Shown here one piece after another: positions 50,970 through 59,154 of a DNA stretch of 64,000 bases. Under the pieces are notes generated by a model. It had not been told where the DNA came from and ran no database searches. It was given only the letters and a program-made list of their open reading frames with translations. The translations under genes were made by a program, and so were the position numbers. How positions within the stretch are numbered: the first letter of the stretch is position 1; the number at the start of each line of letters is the position of its first letter. The stretch spans positions 1 through 64,000 of the forward strand of contig DASUHP010000033.1 in NCBI GenBank assembly GCA_036273455.1, in the 5' to 3' direction. The stretch is from CAIYRG01 sp036273455. GTDB lineage: Bacteria; Pseudomonadota; Alphaproteobacteria; Micropepsales; Micropepsaceae.

Positions 50970-51875
50970 CTATTCGATCCTGGTCGAGAGGGTGCCGATG
51001 CGCTCGATTTCGAGCTTCACGGTGTCGCCCGATTTGAGGAATTCGCCGCGCGCAAGCCCAACGCCCGCCGGCGTGCCGGTGAGGATGAGATCGCCCGGAT
51101 AGAGCGTCATGCCTTTCGACAGTTGTTCGATCTGCTCGGCGACGCTGAAGATCATCTCGCGGGTGTTCGAGTCCTGCTTGATGACGTCGTTGACCCAGAG
51201 TTTCAGGCCGAGATTCTGCGGATCGGGAATGTCGCTCGCGGGCACGATCCACGGTCCAAGCGGACATGAACCGTCAAAGCATTTCTGGCTCGTCCAGTCA
51301 TGACCGAATGGCGATTTCGCATCGACTTCCTGCCGGCGTCCGAGGTTGCGCGCCGAAAGATCGTTCGCCGCCGTATAGCCGGCGACATAATCGAGGGCGT
51401 TTTCGGCTTTGACATGCTTGGCGGGACGTCCGATCACCGCGACGAGTTCAACTTCCCAGTCCAGCTTCGGCGAATAATAGGCGGCGGTCACCGTCTCGCC
51501 CGGATCGGCGACGCAACGCGTCGATTTCATGAAGTGCCAGGGCAGCCCGCGATTGGCGTTCGGATCGTAGGGACGACTCAGCACGCGCGCCATTTCCATG
51601 GCATGGTCGCGGTAATTCGCGCCGGCGCAGTAGATCGCGCTCGGCCACAGGACCGGCGCGCGCAGTTTCGTGGCGCTGACCGGCGATCCGCCCGAAAGTC
51701 CGGCGGCAGCGCGTTTGGCAATGCGGTCGCTGCTGCGCGGCCAGTCTTCGAGAATTTCGAGAACCGTCCGATAAGCCGCTTCGCCCGTCACTTCGACCGC
51801 GTCGTACATCGTGTCACCAACAATTACGCCGGCGCGTGGTCCGGTTTTACCCTGGTAGGTCGCCAATCTGAACAC
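50970..51875 (-). CDS. fumarylacetoacetate hydrolase-family protein
   Basis: 301 residues. N-terminal domain (MFRLATYQGKTGPRAGVIVG), then the FAH domain: AIYCAGANYRDHAMEMARVL, LDWEVELVAVIGRPAKHV, GYTAANDLSARNLGRRQ and YPGDLILTGTPAGVGLARGE. The E-V-E and D metal ligands are kept. It is a distant paralogue of the protein at 36628-37473, differing by a longer N-terminal half and a basic insertion (GRRQEVDAKSPFG). It probably cleaves an acylpyruvate-type ring-fission product. It stands between the broken toxin locus and the Phd relic. Confidence 0.88.
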   Translation of the reverse strand: MFRLATYQGKTGPRAGVIVGDTMYDAVEVTGEAAYRTVLEILEDWPRSSDRIAKRAAAGLSGGSPVSATKLRAPVLWPSAIYCAGANYRDHAMEMARVLSRPYDPNANRGLPWHFMKSTRCVADPGETVTAAYYSPKLDWEVELVAVIGRPAKHVKAENALDYVAGYTAANDLSARNLGRRQEVDAKSPFGHDWTSQKCFDGSCPLGPWIVPASDIPDPQNLGLKLWVNDVIKQDSNTREMIFSVAEQIEQLSKGMTLYPGDLILTGTPAGVGLARGEFLKSGDTVKLEIERIGTLSTRIE

Positions 51876-51995
51876 GGTCGGAATTCTCCCTAATTCTGGC
51901 GGAGTTCGATGAGCCGCCGCGCCGGAAAGCGCAACTAAAATTTTCAGTCGAAGAGGCTTAAGCTGAACGCAGTGTCTCTAAAGCCCGGGCCGACC

Positions 51996-52244
51996 ATGAA
52001 GATCGTCACAATCTCAAAACTGCGGGTAAACCTTTGCCGGTTTCTTCATGGCCCAGGCAAGGAAGAGATCATCATTACCCGGCATGGTAAGCCCGCCGGC
52101 GTGCTGATCGGATTTGAAACGGATGACGATTGGTTCGACTACCGGCTCGAGCACGATCCGTGATTCCTGCGGCGTATTGAACGGGCGCGTGCAAGCCTGC
52201 GCAAGGGCGCCGGTGGCCGACAGGAAGATACAGAAATAGAGTAG
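51996..52244 (+). pseudogene. Phd/YefM-type antitoxin with internal TGA
   Basis: Reads MKIVTISKLRVNLCRFLHGP, then EEIIITRHGKPAGVLIGFET and DDDWFDYRLEHDP, and stops at TGA (52161-52163). Past that stop the same frame continues for 26 codons as FLRRIERARASLRKGAGGRQ and on to TAG at 52244. This is the normal C-terminal continuation (DPRFLRRIE...) of this antitoxin family. A single C-to-T change (CGA to TGA) at 52161 would explain it. No toxin gene follows. A truncated 55-residue product may still be made. Confidence 0.75.
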
Positions 52245-52350
52245 CCAAGCGTGGCCGTCGGGAAGCTTTAGGATGGCCGTTTAGCACTTTCGCCATCCGC
52301 GTCGCGATAGGGCAAGTGCTGAGTCCATTCAGTTGTGGCGATGCTTAATC

Positions 52351-52653
52351 CTACGCTTCTGGGTCGATGGCATCGGCGACCGCTTCTTTCTTCGGCTGCG
52401 GCAACAGCTTCATCGCGAAGATGAACGCCGAAAGCAGCAGGCAAATGAAATTTGCAATAATCAGCGGCCACTGCATTCCGAGGGCGCCAAACGTAGTCCA
52501 CAGCGCAAAGCCAAAGACCGTCAGCGCGTACATGCCCGCCGAAATGTCCTTGGTCTCGCGCGATTTGATGATCTTCCAGGCCTGCGGCGTGAAGCTCGCC
52601 GTTGAACAGCAGGCCGCTGCATAACCAATCACCGTGACGGCGATATCTGCCAT
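52351..52653 (-). CDS. SemiSWEET-type sugar transporter
   Basis: 100 residues, three helices: VTVIGYAAACCSTASFTPQA, MYALTVFGFALWTTFGALG, WPLIIANFICLLLSAFIFAM. The PQ-loop motif appears as FTPQAWKIIKSRETKDISAG. SemiSWEETs dimerise to form a sugar uniporter. The tail is charged (KLLPQPKKEAVADAIDPEA). Short gaps separate it from the Phd relic and the molybdenum hydroxylase gene, which runs in the same direction. Confidence 0.9.
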   Translation of the reverse strand: MADIAVTVIGYAAACCSTASFTPQAWKIIKSRETKDISAGMYALTVFGFALWTTFGALGMQWPLIIANFICLLLSAFIFAMKLLPQPKKEAVADAIDPEA

Positions 52654-52711
52654 AGAAATGCACCGCTCAAATGAGACGGAGCATTAACCGGAGGATCGGT
52701 TGCCGGTTCCC

Positions 52712-54982
52712 CTAGACCGTGAAGTTTTCGCGCATCAGCGGCAATTGCCGGATGCGATGGCCGGTGGCTGTGAAGATCGCATTGCACACCGCCGGTGCGA
52801 CCGGCGGCAGCGCCGGTTCTCCCATTCCGGTCGGCGGGAAATCCGACTGGATGAAATAAGGTTCGACCTGTGTCGCCTTTGCCATCCGGAGGATCGGATA
52901 ATCCGGATAGTTCTGCTGCTGCACCCGGCCATTTTCCATGGTGATTTCGAGGCCAAGCATGGTCGAGAGACCATCGATCACCGCGCCCTGCGCCTGGGTT
53001 TCCGCCCCGCTCATATTGATCACCGGCCCGATATCGGCGGCGACCGTGATCTTGTGCACGGTGACACGCCGATTGGCGTCGACGCTGACGTCGGCGACTT
53101 CCGCGAAATGGCCGGCATGGCTGAAATAGAAAGCGAAACCAAGCGCCCTGCCCTTCGGCATCGGCTTGCCCCAACCGGCTTTCTCGGCGGCCAGCCGGAT
53201 CACCGCCGCGGCGCGGCCGGTATTCAGCGCGCCGTCATCTTTTGGCGCGAGCCAACGCGGTTCGCCCATCGCTTCGAGCAGGAATTCGACATGATCGCGG
53301 CCGGCAGCCGAGGACAGCTCATGCAGGAATGACTGGATTACCCATGCGATCGCATTGCTGCGCGGCGCGCGCCACGGGCCGGTCGGCATAGTGGAATGGA
53401 TCAGCGTCTGCCCGAGCCGGTAATTCGCCATCACCGATGCCGGGAATGCATTCACATCCATATCGGCGCTGGCATTGGGCTGCTTGCCATCGGCCGAAAC
53501 CGTGATGATGTGATCCGACCACGCCGACAGCCTGCCGTTCCGGTCCACTGCGCCTTTCATCTGATGGAATCCGCCGGGGCGATAGAAGTCGTGCGCGAAA
53601 TCGTCCTCCCGGGTCCATTGCAGTTTTACCGGAACGCCCACGCGCCGGGTGATCGCAGCAACTTCGCACATGTAATCGTTCGACAGACGGCGGCCGAATC
53701 CGCCACCCGCGCGCACCTGATGAATCAGCACCTTGCTTTTATCGATGCCCATCAGTTGCGCGATCTGGTCGAGCGCACGATCCGGTGCCTGGGTTGGTGC
53801 CCAGATCTCGATACTGTCCCCCTGCCAATGCGCGGTGGAGTTCTGCGGCTCCATGTCGGTATGCGAGAGATAGGGATAGGCGTAGAACGCTTCGATCACC
53901 TTCCCGCCGCCCGCGAACGCGCCATCGATATCGCCATCCTGCTTCAGAATGCTCGCCGGCTGCTTCGCGGCAATCGCCTTCGCCTGCTGCACGAAGCCGG
54001 TCCAGGAATCCTTGCATGCGGCGCTTTCGTCCCAGGTGACATTCAGCGCGCGCTTCGCGCGCAACGCGGCCCAGGTCGAATTCGCCACAATCGCCACGCC
54101 CGGCATCAGTTCGGATTGCCGGCCATTTCCCTCCACCACCAACGCATCTTTGACGCCCGGCATCTTCTTGATTTCGTCGAGATTGGCTTTGGCGACACGG
54201 CCGCCGGTCGCAGGACATTTGGTGTAGGTCGCGTAAAGCATCCCGGGCCGGACCTGATCGATGCCGTAAAGCGGTTGGCCGGTGACAATCTTCGGCGTGT
54301 CGACGCCCATCACGCGCGTACCGATCAGGCGGTACTCGCTGCGCGGTTTGATATAGACGGTCTTCGCATCCGGCACAGGCATTTGCGCAGCGGCACTGGC
54401 AAGTTCGCCGTAACTTGCGTGCCGTCCGGTGGCTGCATGCGTGACCACACTGTTTTGCGCCGAACATTCGGATTCCGGAATGCCCCATTGTCTCGCGGCC
54501 GCGGCAATCAGCATGGCACGTGCGGTCGCGCCGGCGCGGCGCAACGGCTCCCAACCGGTTGGTGTCGAACGCGATCCGCCGGCGCTCTGTCGGCCATAAA
54601 CAGCCGGATTGATTGGCGCTTGCTCAACCCGAACATCGGCCCAGTTGGCGTCCAGATGTTCGGCGAGAACTATCGGGAACGATGTTTTGATGCCCTGCCC
54701 GATTTCCGGCGCCTTGCTCAGGAGCGTGATCTCACCTGTCGGCGCGATGCGGATATAGGCGTTCAGGACGGCCTCGCTGCCGGATGTGGCGGCCGATGCA
54801 GGGCGCGTGGCAGGCGCGATCGAAAAGGCCAGAACCAGACCGGCGCCGGTTGCACCTGCAAGTTTGATGAATTCGCGCCGCTTCAACCCTTCCGAAGCTT
54901 TTGGCTCGATCAACTCCATTTCGCGGATGATATCGTGGAAATACGGATCGGACGTGAAAGACACGGGCGCTGTCTCGTTCAT
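52712..54982 (-). CDS. molybdenum hydroxylase large subunit (IorB-like)
   Basis: 756-residue molybdopterin-cytosine-dinucleotide-binding subunit of the xanthine dehydrogenase/aldehyde oxidase family, isoquinoline 1-oxidoreductase beta type. A Tat signal is seen at residues ~34-60 (KRREFIKLAGATGAGLVLAF), so it is exported folded. Motifs: GQGIKTSFPIVLAEHLDANW, GGSRSTPTGWEPLRRAGATA, VHQVRAGGGFGRRLSNDYMC, GPWRAPRSNAIAWVIQSFL and GEPALPPVAPAVCNAIFTA, which ends the active site with the general base Glu in GEPALPP. The [2Fe-2S] small subunit that normally accompanies it is not adjacent. Confidence 0.9.
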   Translation of the reverse strand: MNETAPVSFTSDPYFHDIIREMELIEPKASEGLKRREFIKLAGATGAGLVLAFSIAPATRPASAATSGSEAVLNAYIRIAPTGEITLLSKAPEIGQGIKTSFPIVLAEHLDANWADVRVEQAPINPAVYGRQSAGGSRSTPTGWEPLRRAGATARAMLIAAAARQWGIPESECSAQNSVVTHAATGRHASYGELASAAAQMPVPDAKTVYIKPRSEYRLIGTRVMGVDTPKIVTGQPLYGIDQVRPGMLYATYTKCPATGGRVAKANLDEIKKMPGVKDALVVEGNGRQSELMPGVAIVANSTWAALRAKRALNVTWDESAACKDSWTGFVQQAKAIAAKQPASILKQDGDIDGAFAGGGKVIEAFYAYPYLSHTDMEPQNSTAHWQGDSIEIWAPTQAPDRALDQIAQLMGIDKSKVLIHQVRAGGGFGRRLSNDYMCEVAAITRRVGVPVKLQWTREDDFAHDFYRPGGFHQMKGAVDRNGRLSAWSDHIITVSADGKQPNASADMDVNAFPASVMANYRLGQTLIHSTMPTGPWRAPRSNAIAWVIQSFLHELSSAAGRDHVEFLLEAMGEPRWLAPKDDGALNTGRAAAVIRLAAEKAGWGKPMPKGRALGFAFYFSHAGHFAEVADVSVDANRRVTVHKITVAADIGPVINMSGAETQAQGAVIDGLSTMLGLEITMENGRVQQQNYPDYPILRMAKATQVEPYFIQSDFPPTGMGEPALPPVAPAVCNAIFTATGHRIRQLPLMRENFTV

Positions 54983-55105
54983 TTCTCTCCCTCCGCGAGG
55001 CTCTAAGTCCGGATTTTAGCCCAGCATGCGCCAAAGCCCAACCGCTCACTACCGCAATTGCACGCTTTGCGTTGCCATATGCGACAGACTCGTTAGGATA
55101 ACCGG

Positions 55106-55306
55106 ATGATCAGGATCGAAATTTCGCGCGAGGATGACGGGCGCTGGATCGCCGAAGTTCCAGATTTGCCAGGTGTACTGGCTTACGGCACTGACGAGGC
55201 AGAAGCGCGGAAAAAGGCCGAGGCGCTGGCATTTCGCGTCATTGCCGATCGCATAGAGCATGGCGAGCCAGTGCCGGTTGAAGCTCGGCGTCTTTTCGTG
55301 GCGTGA
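55106..55306 (+). CDS. hicB: HicB-family antitoxin
   Basis: 66 residues, partial-RNase-H fold: IRIEISREDDGRWIAEVPDL, PGVLAYGTDEAEARKKAEAL, then FRVIADRIEHGEPVPVEA. This matches short HicB antitoxins lacking a DNA-binding helix. Its stop overlaps the start of the next gene (GTGA). Order is antitoxin first, the reverse of E. coli hicAB but common elsewhere. Its frame is complete and typical. Confidence 0.87.
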   Translation: MIRIEISREDDGRWIAEVPDLPGVLAYGTDEAEARKKAEALAFRVIADRIEHGEPVPVEARRLFVA

Positions 55307-55515
55307 CGAACTGGCCCGCGACAAGAGCGGCCCGGGTCCTTCGCGCGTTGGAACGGATCGGCTGGAGGATTAAAAGGCAAAGCGGATCGCACAGGACGTT
55401 GTCCCGCGCCGGATGGAATGATTACGTGTTTGCGTTCCACGATTCCGACGAAATTGGTCCCCGAATGCTGGCTCGCATTGCGAAGCACACCGGGCTCCAA
55501 CCAAAAGGCCTCTGA
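55303..55515 (+). CDS. hicA: HicA-family toxin
   Basis: 70-residue mRNA interferase of the double-stranded-RNA-binding-like HicA fold: RALERIGWRIKRQSGSHRTL, with the catalytic His in GSHRTL, then SRAGWNDYVFAFHDSDEIGP and RMLARIAKHTGLQPKGL. GTG at 55303 overlaps hicB by four bases. Unlike the other toxins in the window it looks intact, with no frameshift, no internal stop and the His present. It should cleave mRNA when HicB is lost. Confidence 0.87.
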   Translation: MTNWPATRAARVLRALERIGWRIKRQSGSHRTLSRAGWNDYVFAFHDSDEIGPRMLARIAKHTGLQPKGL

Positions 55516-55669
55516 CGGGGGCTGGTGTCGCCCAACTATAAGTTTCTTGTTCGTTCACCACGATTCGAATGCGCCCCGCGCACATGCGGCGCCGTTTCGC
55601 AATTGGCTTCGCGTCTAAGCCGTGCCATTGCTGAAAAGAGTGAATCGTCCACTGAACTCAGAGCACCCC

Positions 55670-56689
55670 ATGATCATCGATTTCCAGCACCATTACACGC
55701 CGCCAGCCCTGCTCAAGGGCAACAAAGACGCGGTTTCGGTTGGCATCGACGAACGCGGGAATCCGATGCATTTGCTCAATCCCCTGCTCGGCGACATCGA
55801 TGCACATGTACGGATGATGGACCTTGCCGGGATCGATGCTGCAGTTCTGTCCAGCATGGTCGGGTTCGACCAGCCGGACCTCGCCATCTGCCGCACCATC
55901 AACGACGACATGAAGGAGGTGGAAAAGAAGCATCCGGGGCGCTTCATTGGGTTGGCCCATGTGCCGGCGCTGAACGGAAAACAAGCCGCAGCCGAGTTGA
56001 AGCGCTGCCGCGTCGAACTTGGATTTCCCGGCGTGGTGATTGCATCCGAACTGCAGGGCCAGGCGCTGGACAGCGATGAATTGCGTCCGTTCTGGAAGGC
56101 AGCCACCGATCTTGGAATGTATGTTTTCATTCATCCCCTGCCGCGGGTGATCGCCTGGGACAAAGTGTATGCGGATGATCTCGGACGCATGCTGGGATGG
56201 GAATTCTCGCTGATGCTCGCAACCGTGCGGGTCATCAACAGTGGTTTGCTCGACGATCTTCCCGGACTGAACATCCAGTTTGCGCATTTTGCCGGCGGTA
56301 TCGGGCGCTATCTCGGACGCGTGCGCGGCTTTCAGCAGCGCGACAAATGGGGAACATCAGGCGTGAGGGGGCATAACCGGCGTCCACCCAGGCCTTTCGA
56401 CTACTATCTTGAACAGCGGCTCTATTACGACTGCGCAGGATGGGCGGGCCCCGATCACGCCGGCGCCTGGGGCGCGGAATGGGTGCGGTTTGGCATGAAT
56501 GAAGTTGCGTTGTCGCAATTGGTTTTTGCCACGGACTATCCGCAAGCGGTGCGCGTCGATCAGGAAGTGGTGGATTATGTCAAGCAGGTGCGCGAACTCG
56601 GGCCCAATGAGCGCGCGATGCTGGAAGGGATCAATGTCGAGAAACTGATCCCGGATGCCAAGGAGCGTCTGGCGAAACGGCGCCGCTAA
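55670..56689 (+). CDS. ACMSD-family amidohydrolase/decarboxylase
   Basis: 339 residues of the amidohydrolase superfamily, ACMSD/gamma-resorcylate decarboxylase branch: IIDFQHHYTPPALLKG (His pair), LLGDIDAHVRMMDLAGIDAA, KKHPGRFIGLAHVPAL, DLGMYVFIHPLPRVIAWD, NIQFAHFAGGIGRYLGRV, and the C-terminal metal Asp in LVFATDYPQAVRVD. ATG at 55670 gives the usual N-terminus. The family decarboxylates or hydrolyses aromatic or semialdehyde acids. It stands next to IclR regulators and hydrolases, so a role in the same degradative path is likely. Substrate not defined. Confidence 0.85.
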   Translation: MIIDFQHHYTPPALLKGNKDAVSVGIDERGNPMHLLNPLLGDIDAHVRMMDLAGIDAAVLSSMVGFDQPDLAICRTINDDMKEVEKKHPGRFIGLAHVPALNGKQAAAELKRCRVELGFPGVVIASELQGQALDSDELRPFWKAATDLGMYVFIHPLPRVIAWDKVYADDLGRMLGWEFSLMLATVRVINSGLLDDLPGLNIQFAHFAGGIGRYLGRVRGFQQRDKWGTSGVRGHNRRPPRPFDYYLEQRLYYDCAGWAGPDHAGAWGAEWVRFGMNEVALSQLVFATDYPQAVRVDQEVVDYVKQVRELGPNERAMLEGINVEKLIPDAKERLAKRRR

Positions 56690-57396
56690 AGCGAAATCGC
56701 GCCCGGCGAAAGATGCGAAAACGGCCCGGCAAACAGATCCGGCTGTGCGAGCACCAGCGCTTCGATATTGGCAACCACGTCCCGGCATGACGATCGCTGC
56801 CCGGCGGACGGCACAAAGGGTCCATCAATGCTGATCGCCGCGATCACGCGCTGATCCGTCCCAACCGGGAATACCGTTTCATCCCTGCCCTTGCCGCTCT
56901 GCCGGCGAACACCGGAATCGAGTTTGCACCATTTGCGGTAGGCCTCGAGTTCGGTCTTGTGCAAACCGGCGAGGATCGCCTGACCAGCCGGCGATTCATG
57001 CAGTGGATGAGCTTCGCCAAGCGGGCGTGACGTCATCACCTCGCCGGTTCCGGGTACGGAGCAAATCCGGACCACATACCAGCCGGCGCGGACGTGCAGC
57101 GAAACCGTTTCGCCGGAAATGGATGCGAGCTGCCTGAGATAAGGCAAACAAACTTCGCGCATCCGAAAACGGCCAATCACGCTGCGACGCAAACGTTCTG
57201 CGGCCGGACCCGGAGTGTATCGTGACGACTCACGATAGCGCGCCACCAGACCCGCGCGCGTCAACGCATCGAGACCGCGGAATACCGTTCCTGCGGGCGC
57301 CGATAATGCGCGGGCGATCTCGGTCACCCCGAGCGGGCGGTCCGATGCGGCGATCTCATCCAATATCCGCAACGCGCGCGCAGCCGAACTGCTCAT
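56686..57396 (-). CDS. IclR-family transcriptional regulator
   Basis: 236 residues: winged helix MSSSAARALRILDEIAASDR, PLGVTEIARALSAPAGTVFR, then YRESSRYTPGPAAERL, and an effector-binding domain with LPYLRQLASISGETVSLHVR and RPLGEAHPLHESPAGQAIL. Its start overlaps the stop of a second IclR gene upstream by four bases (ATGA), and its stop overlaps the amidohydrolase end by four bases. It probably controls the neighbouring catabolic genes in response to an aromatic acid. The effector domain is shorter than usual. Confidence 0.9.
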   Translation of the reverse strand: MSSSAARALRILDEIAASDRPLGVTEIARALSAPAGTVFRGLDALTRAGLVARYRESSRYTPGPAAERLRRSVIGRFRMREVCLPYLRQLASISGETVSLHVRAGWYVVRICSVPGTGEVMTSRPLGEAHPLHESPAGQAILAGLHKTELEAYRKWCKLDSGVRRQSGKGRDETVFPVGTDQRVIAAISIDGPFVPSAGQRSSCRDVVANIEALVLAQPDLFAGPFSHLSPGAISL

Positions 57397-58223
57397 GCAT
57401 CCACCATGAAAACCGGCGCAGGGGTGAGGCGCGCTTCGCGTTCCAGCGGCTCCAGCACGGCACGAATTTCCGGCAACATGGCTTCAATCTGCGGAATGTC
57501 GAAGCGCTCGCGCGGCCCCCCAATGGTCACGATGGCATGGGCGCGGTTCGCCCCATCGCAGACCGGGAAAATTGCATAGGCGGCGCTGGTGTGATGCGGA
57601 TTGCGCCACAATACATAGCCCGACTTCCGGATCGATGTGATGTCCTGCCAAATGCCTTCCGCGCTTTCGCTCAGCGGGTCGGGGATGTGCTGCGTGCGAT
57701 GCAGCGGTGCTGCGGCCCCGATATAGTCGGCGATTTCACTGTCGCCGCGGTGTGCGAGCAGGACTCGCGACATCTTCGTGCAATGCAGCGGCACCGGATG
57801 ACCCCGCTGGCTGCGCAGCACACGTGCCCCCTCGGCCTGGATATCATCCACCGTGACGCGATTTCGTCCGACAATAATCGAAAGGTAGACGCTTTCATGG
57901 GTCAGCGCGTGAAGACGCTCCAAAACCGGATGGGCGAGGGCAATGATGTCGGTTTCGGCGGCGGAACTGCGCGACAATAACAGACATCGCGGTCCGGGCT
58001 GATACAACTCACCGGACGAATGGCGCGCGGCATAACCTGATGCGCAAAGAACGGTGAGCGCACGATGCACCATGTTCTTGTTCATACCCAAAGCGCGCGC
58101 AAGCTCGCTCACCCCGCGCGGTCGCGGCGCTTCTGCGAGCGCGAGCAGAACTGTCAGGACGCGCCGGGTCGCCTGGTTGCGATATTGCACGCCGGTTTCG
58201 CCGGGATTTTCAGTTGTGGTCAT
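57393..58223 (-). CDS. IclR-family transcriptional regulator
   Basis: 276 residues, first of two coupled IclR genes. Winged helix: YRNQATRRVLTVLLALAEAP, RPRGVSELARALGMNKNMVH, RALTVLCASGY. Effector domain: ALAHPVLERLHALTHESVYL, RVTVDDIQAEGARVLRSQRG, LHCTKMSRVLLAH, then GYVLWRNPHHTSAAYAIFPV. It overlaps the following IclR gene by four bases. It is divergent from the alpha/beta hydrolase gene at 58329 across a 105-bp gap that should hold the shared operator; the AT-rich stretch TTTCACATACTATAACG at ~58277 lies there. Confidence 0.9.
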   Translation of the reverse strand: MTTTENPGETGVQYRNQATRRVLTVLLALAEAPRPRGVSELARALGMNKNMVHRALTVLCASGYAARHSSGELYQPGPRCLLLSRSSAAETDIIALAHPVLERLHALTHESVYLSIIVGRNRVTVDDIQAEGARVLRSQRGHPVPLHCTKMSRVLLAHRGDSEIADYIGAAAPLHRTQHIPDPLSESAEGIWQDITSIRKSGYVLWRNPHHTSAAYAIFPVCDGANRAHAIVTIGGPRERFDIPQIEAMLPEIRAVLEPLEREARLTPAPVFMVDA

Positions 58224-58328
58224 GGTCGCGTTTGACCCGCGTGCGTCCGGGCGGTAGCATCAAGAAGTAAAAACGATTTCACATACTATAACGATGCTCC
58301 GGGAGCAGCAACAGATGCCCAAGGTCCG

Positions 58329-59129
58329 ATGACTGCCGGCGCGATCCGCGTTTCAAGCGTTGAAGCCGCCGGCATTGGTGTCGAAACGGCCGAAGCCGGC
58401 AATGGTCCCGCGCTGCTGTTTCTGCACGGCGGGCATCCCTCCGGCCGTCTCGATCCCGGCGCAAGGTTCATCGAGGCACTCGCGTCCCGCGTCCATATGA
58501 TTGCGCCGACGCATCCCGGGTTCGGCATCACGGCGGCACCGTCGCAACTGACCAGCGTCGATGATCTCGCCTATCTGTATCTTGACCTCCTGGAAACATT
58601 GAATCTGCGTGACGTGATTTTGGTCGGTGCGTCGCTGGGCGGCTGGATTGCCAGTGAAATGGCGATCAAGAGCACGGAACGGCTGTCGCGGCTGGTGCTT
58701 ATTGATGCGCTGGGGATCAAACCGGGAGATCGCGCGACCCGGGACATTGCCGATATTTATGCCATCACCGACCAGCAGCTCGCCGGGATTACCTATGCCG
58801 ACCCGCAGAAAATGGCGCGCGAAACGAAAAAGCTTCCGGAAGAGGAATTGATCCTGATGGCGCGATCGCGCGAGGCGACCGCGCGCTACGCCTGGTCGCC
58901 CTATATGCACAATCCGAAGCTGATGGGCCGGTTGCACCGCATCCATATCCCGGCGCTCGTGCTGTGGGGCGATTCGGACCGCATAACGACACCCGATTAT
59001 GGACGGGCCTATGCGCAGGCGATTCCCGCCGCGCGTTTCGCGCTCATTGAGAGCGCCGGACATTTTCCTCATCTCGAACAGCCGAACGCCACCGCCCGTC
59101 ACATTCTCGATTTCATCGGCGAACGCTGA
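58329..59129 (+). CDS. alpha/beta hydrolase
   Basis: 266 residues. LLFLHGGHPSGRLDPGARFI (oxyanion HG), IAPTHPGFGITAAPSQLTSV, the nucleophile elbow VGASLGGWIASEM (Ser in G-x-S-x-G), LVLWGDSDRITTPDYGRAY (Asp) and SAGHFPHLEQPNA (His). The complete triad suggests an active esterase or C-C hydrolase like those acting on meta-ring-fission products. First gene of a rightward series with an LLM oxidoreductase, a second hydrolase and two MFS genes. Divergent from the IclR pair that may control it. Confidence 0.88.
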   Translation: MTAGAIRVSSVEAAGIGVETAEAGNGPALLFLHGGHPSGRLDPGARFIEALASRVHMIAPTHPGFGITAAPSQLTSVDDLAYLYLDLLETLNLRDVILVGASLGGWIASEMAIKSTERLSRLVLIDALGIKPGDRATRDIADIYAITDQQLAGITYADPQKMARETKKLPEEELILMARSREATARYAWSPYMHNPKLMGRLHRIHIPALVLWGDSDRITTPDYGRAYAQAIPAARFALIESAGHFPHLEQPNATARHILDFIGER

Positions 59130-59154
59130 GCCGCAGGCAAGCCGGGAGATACAG

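Noticed and set aside
53396..55006. A 536-codon plus-strand frame opposite the molybdenum hydroxylase
   Set aside because: Antisense shadow of a well supported gene; the product is His/Arg-rich with no recognisable motif.
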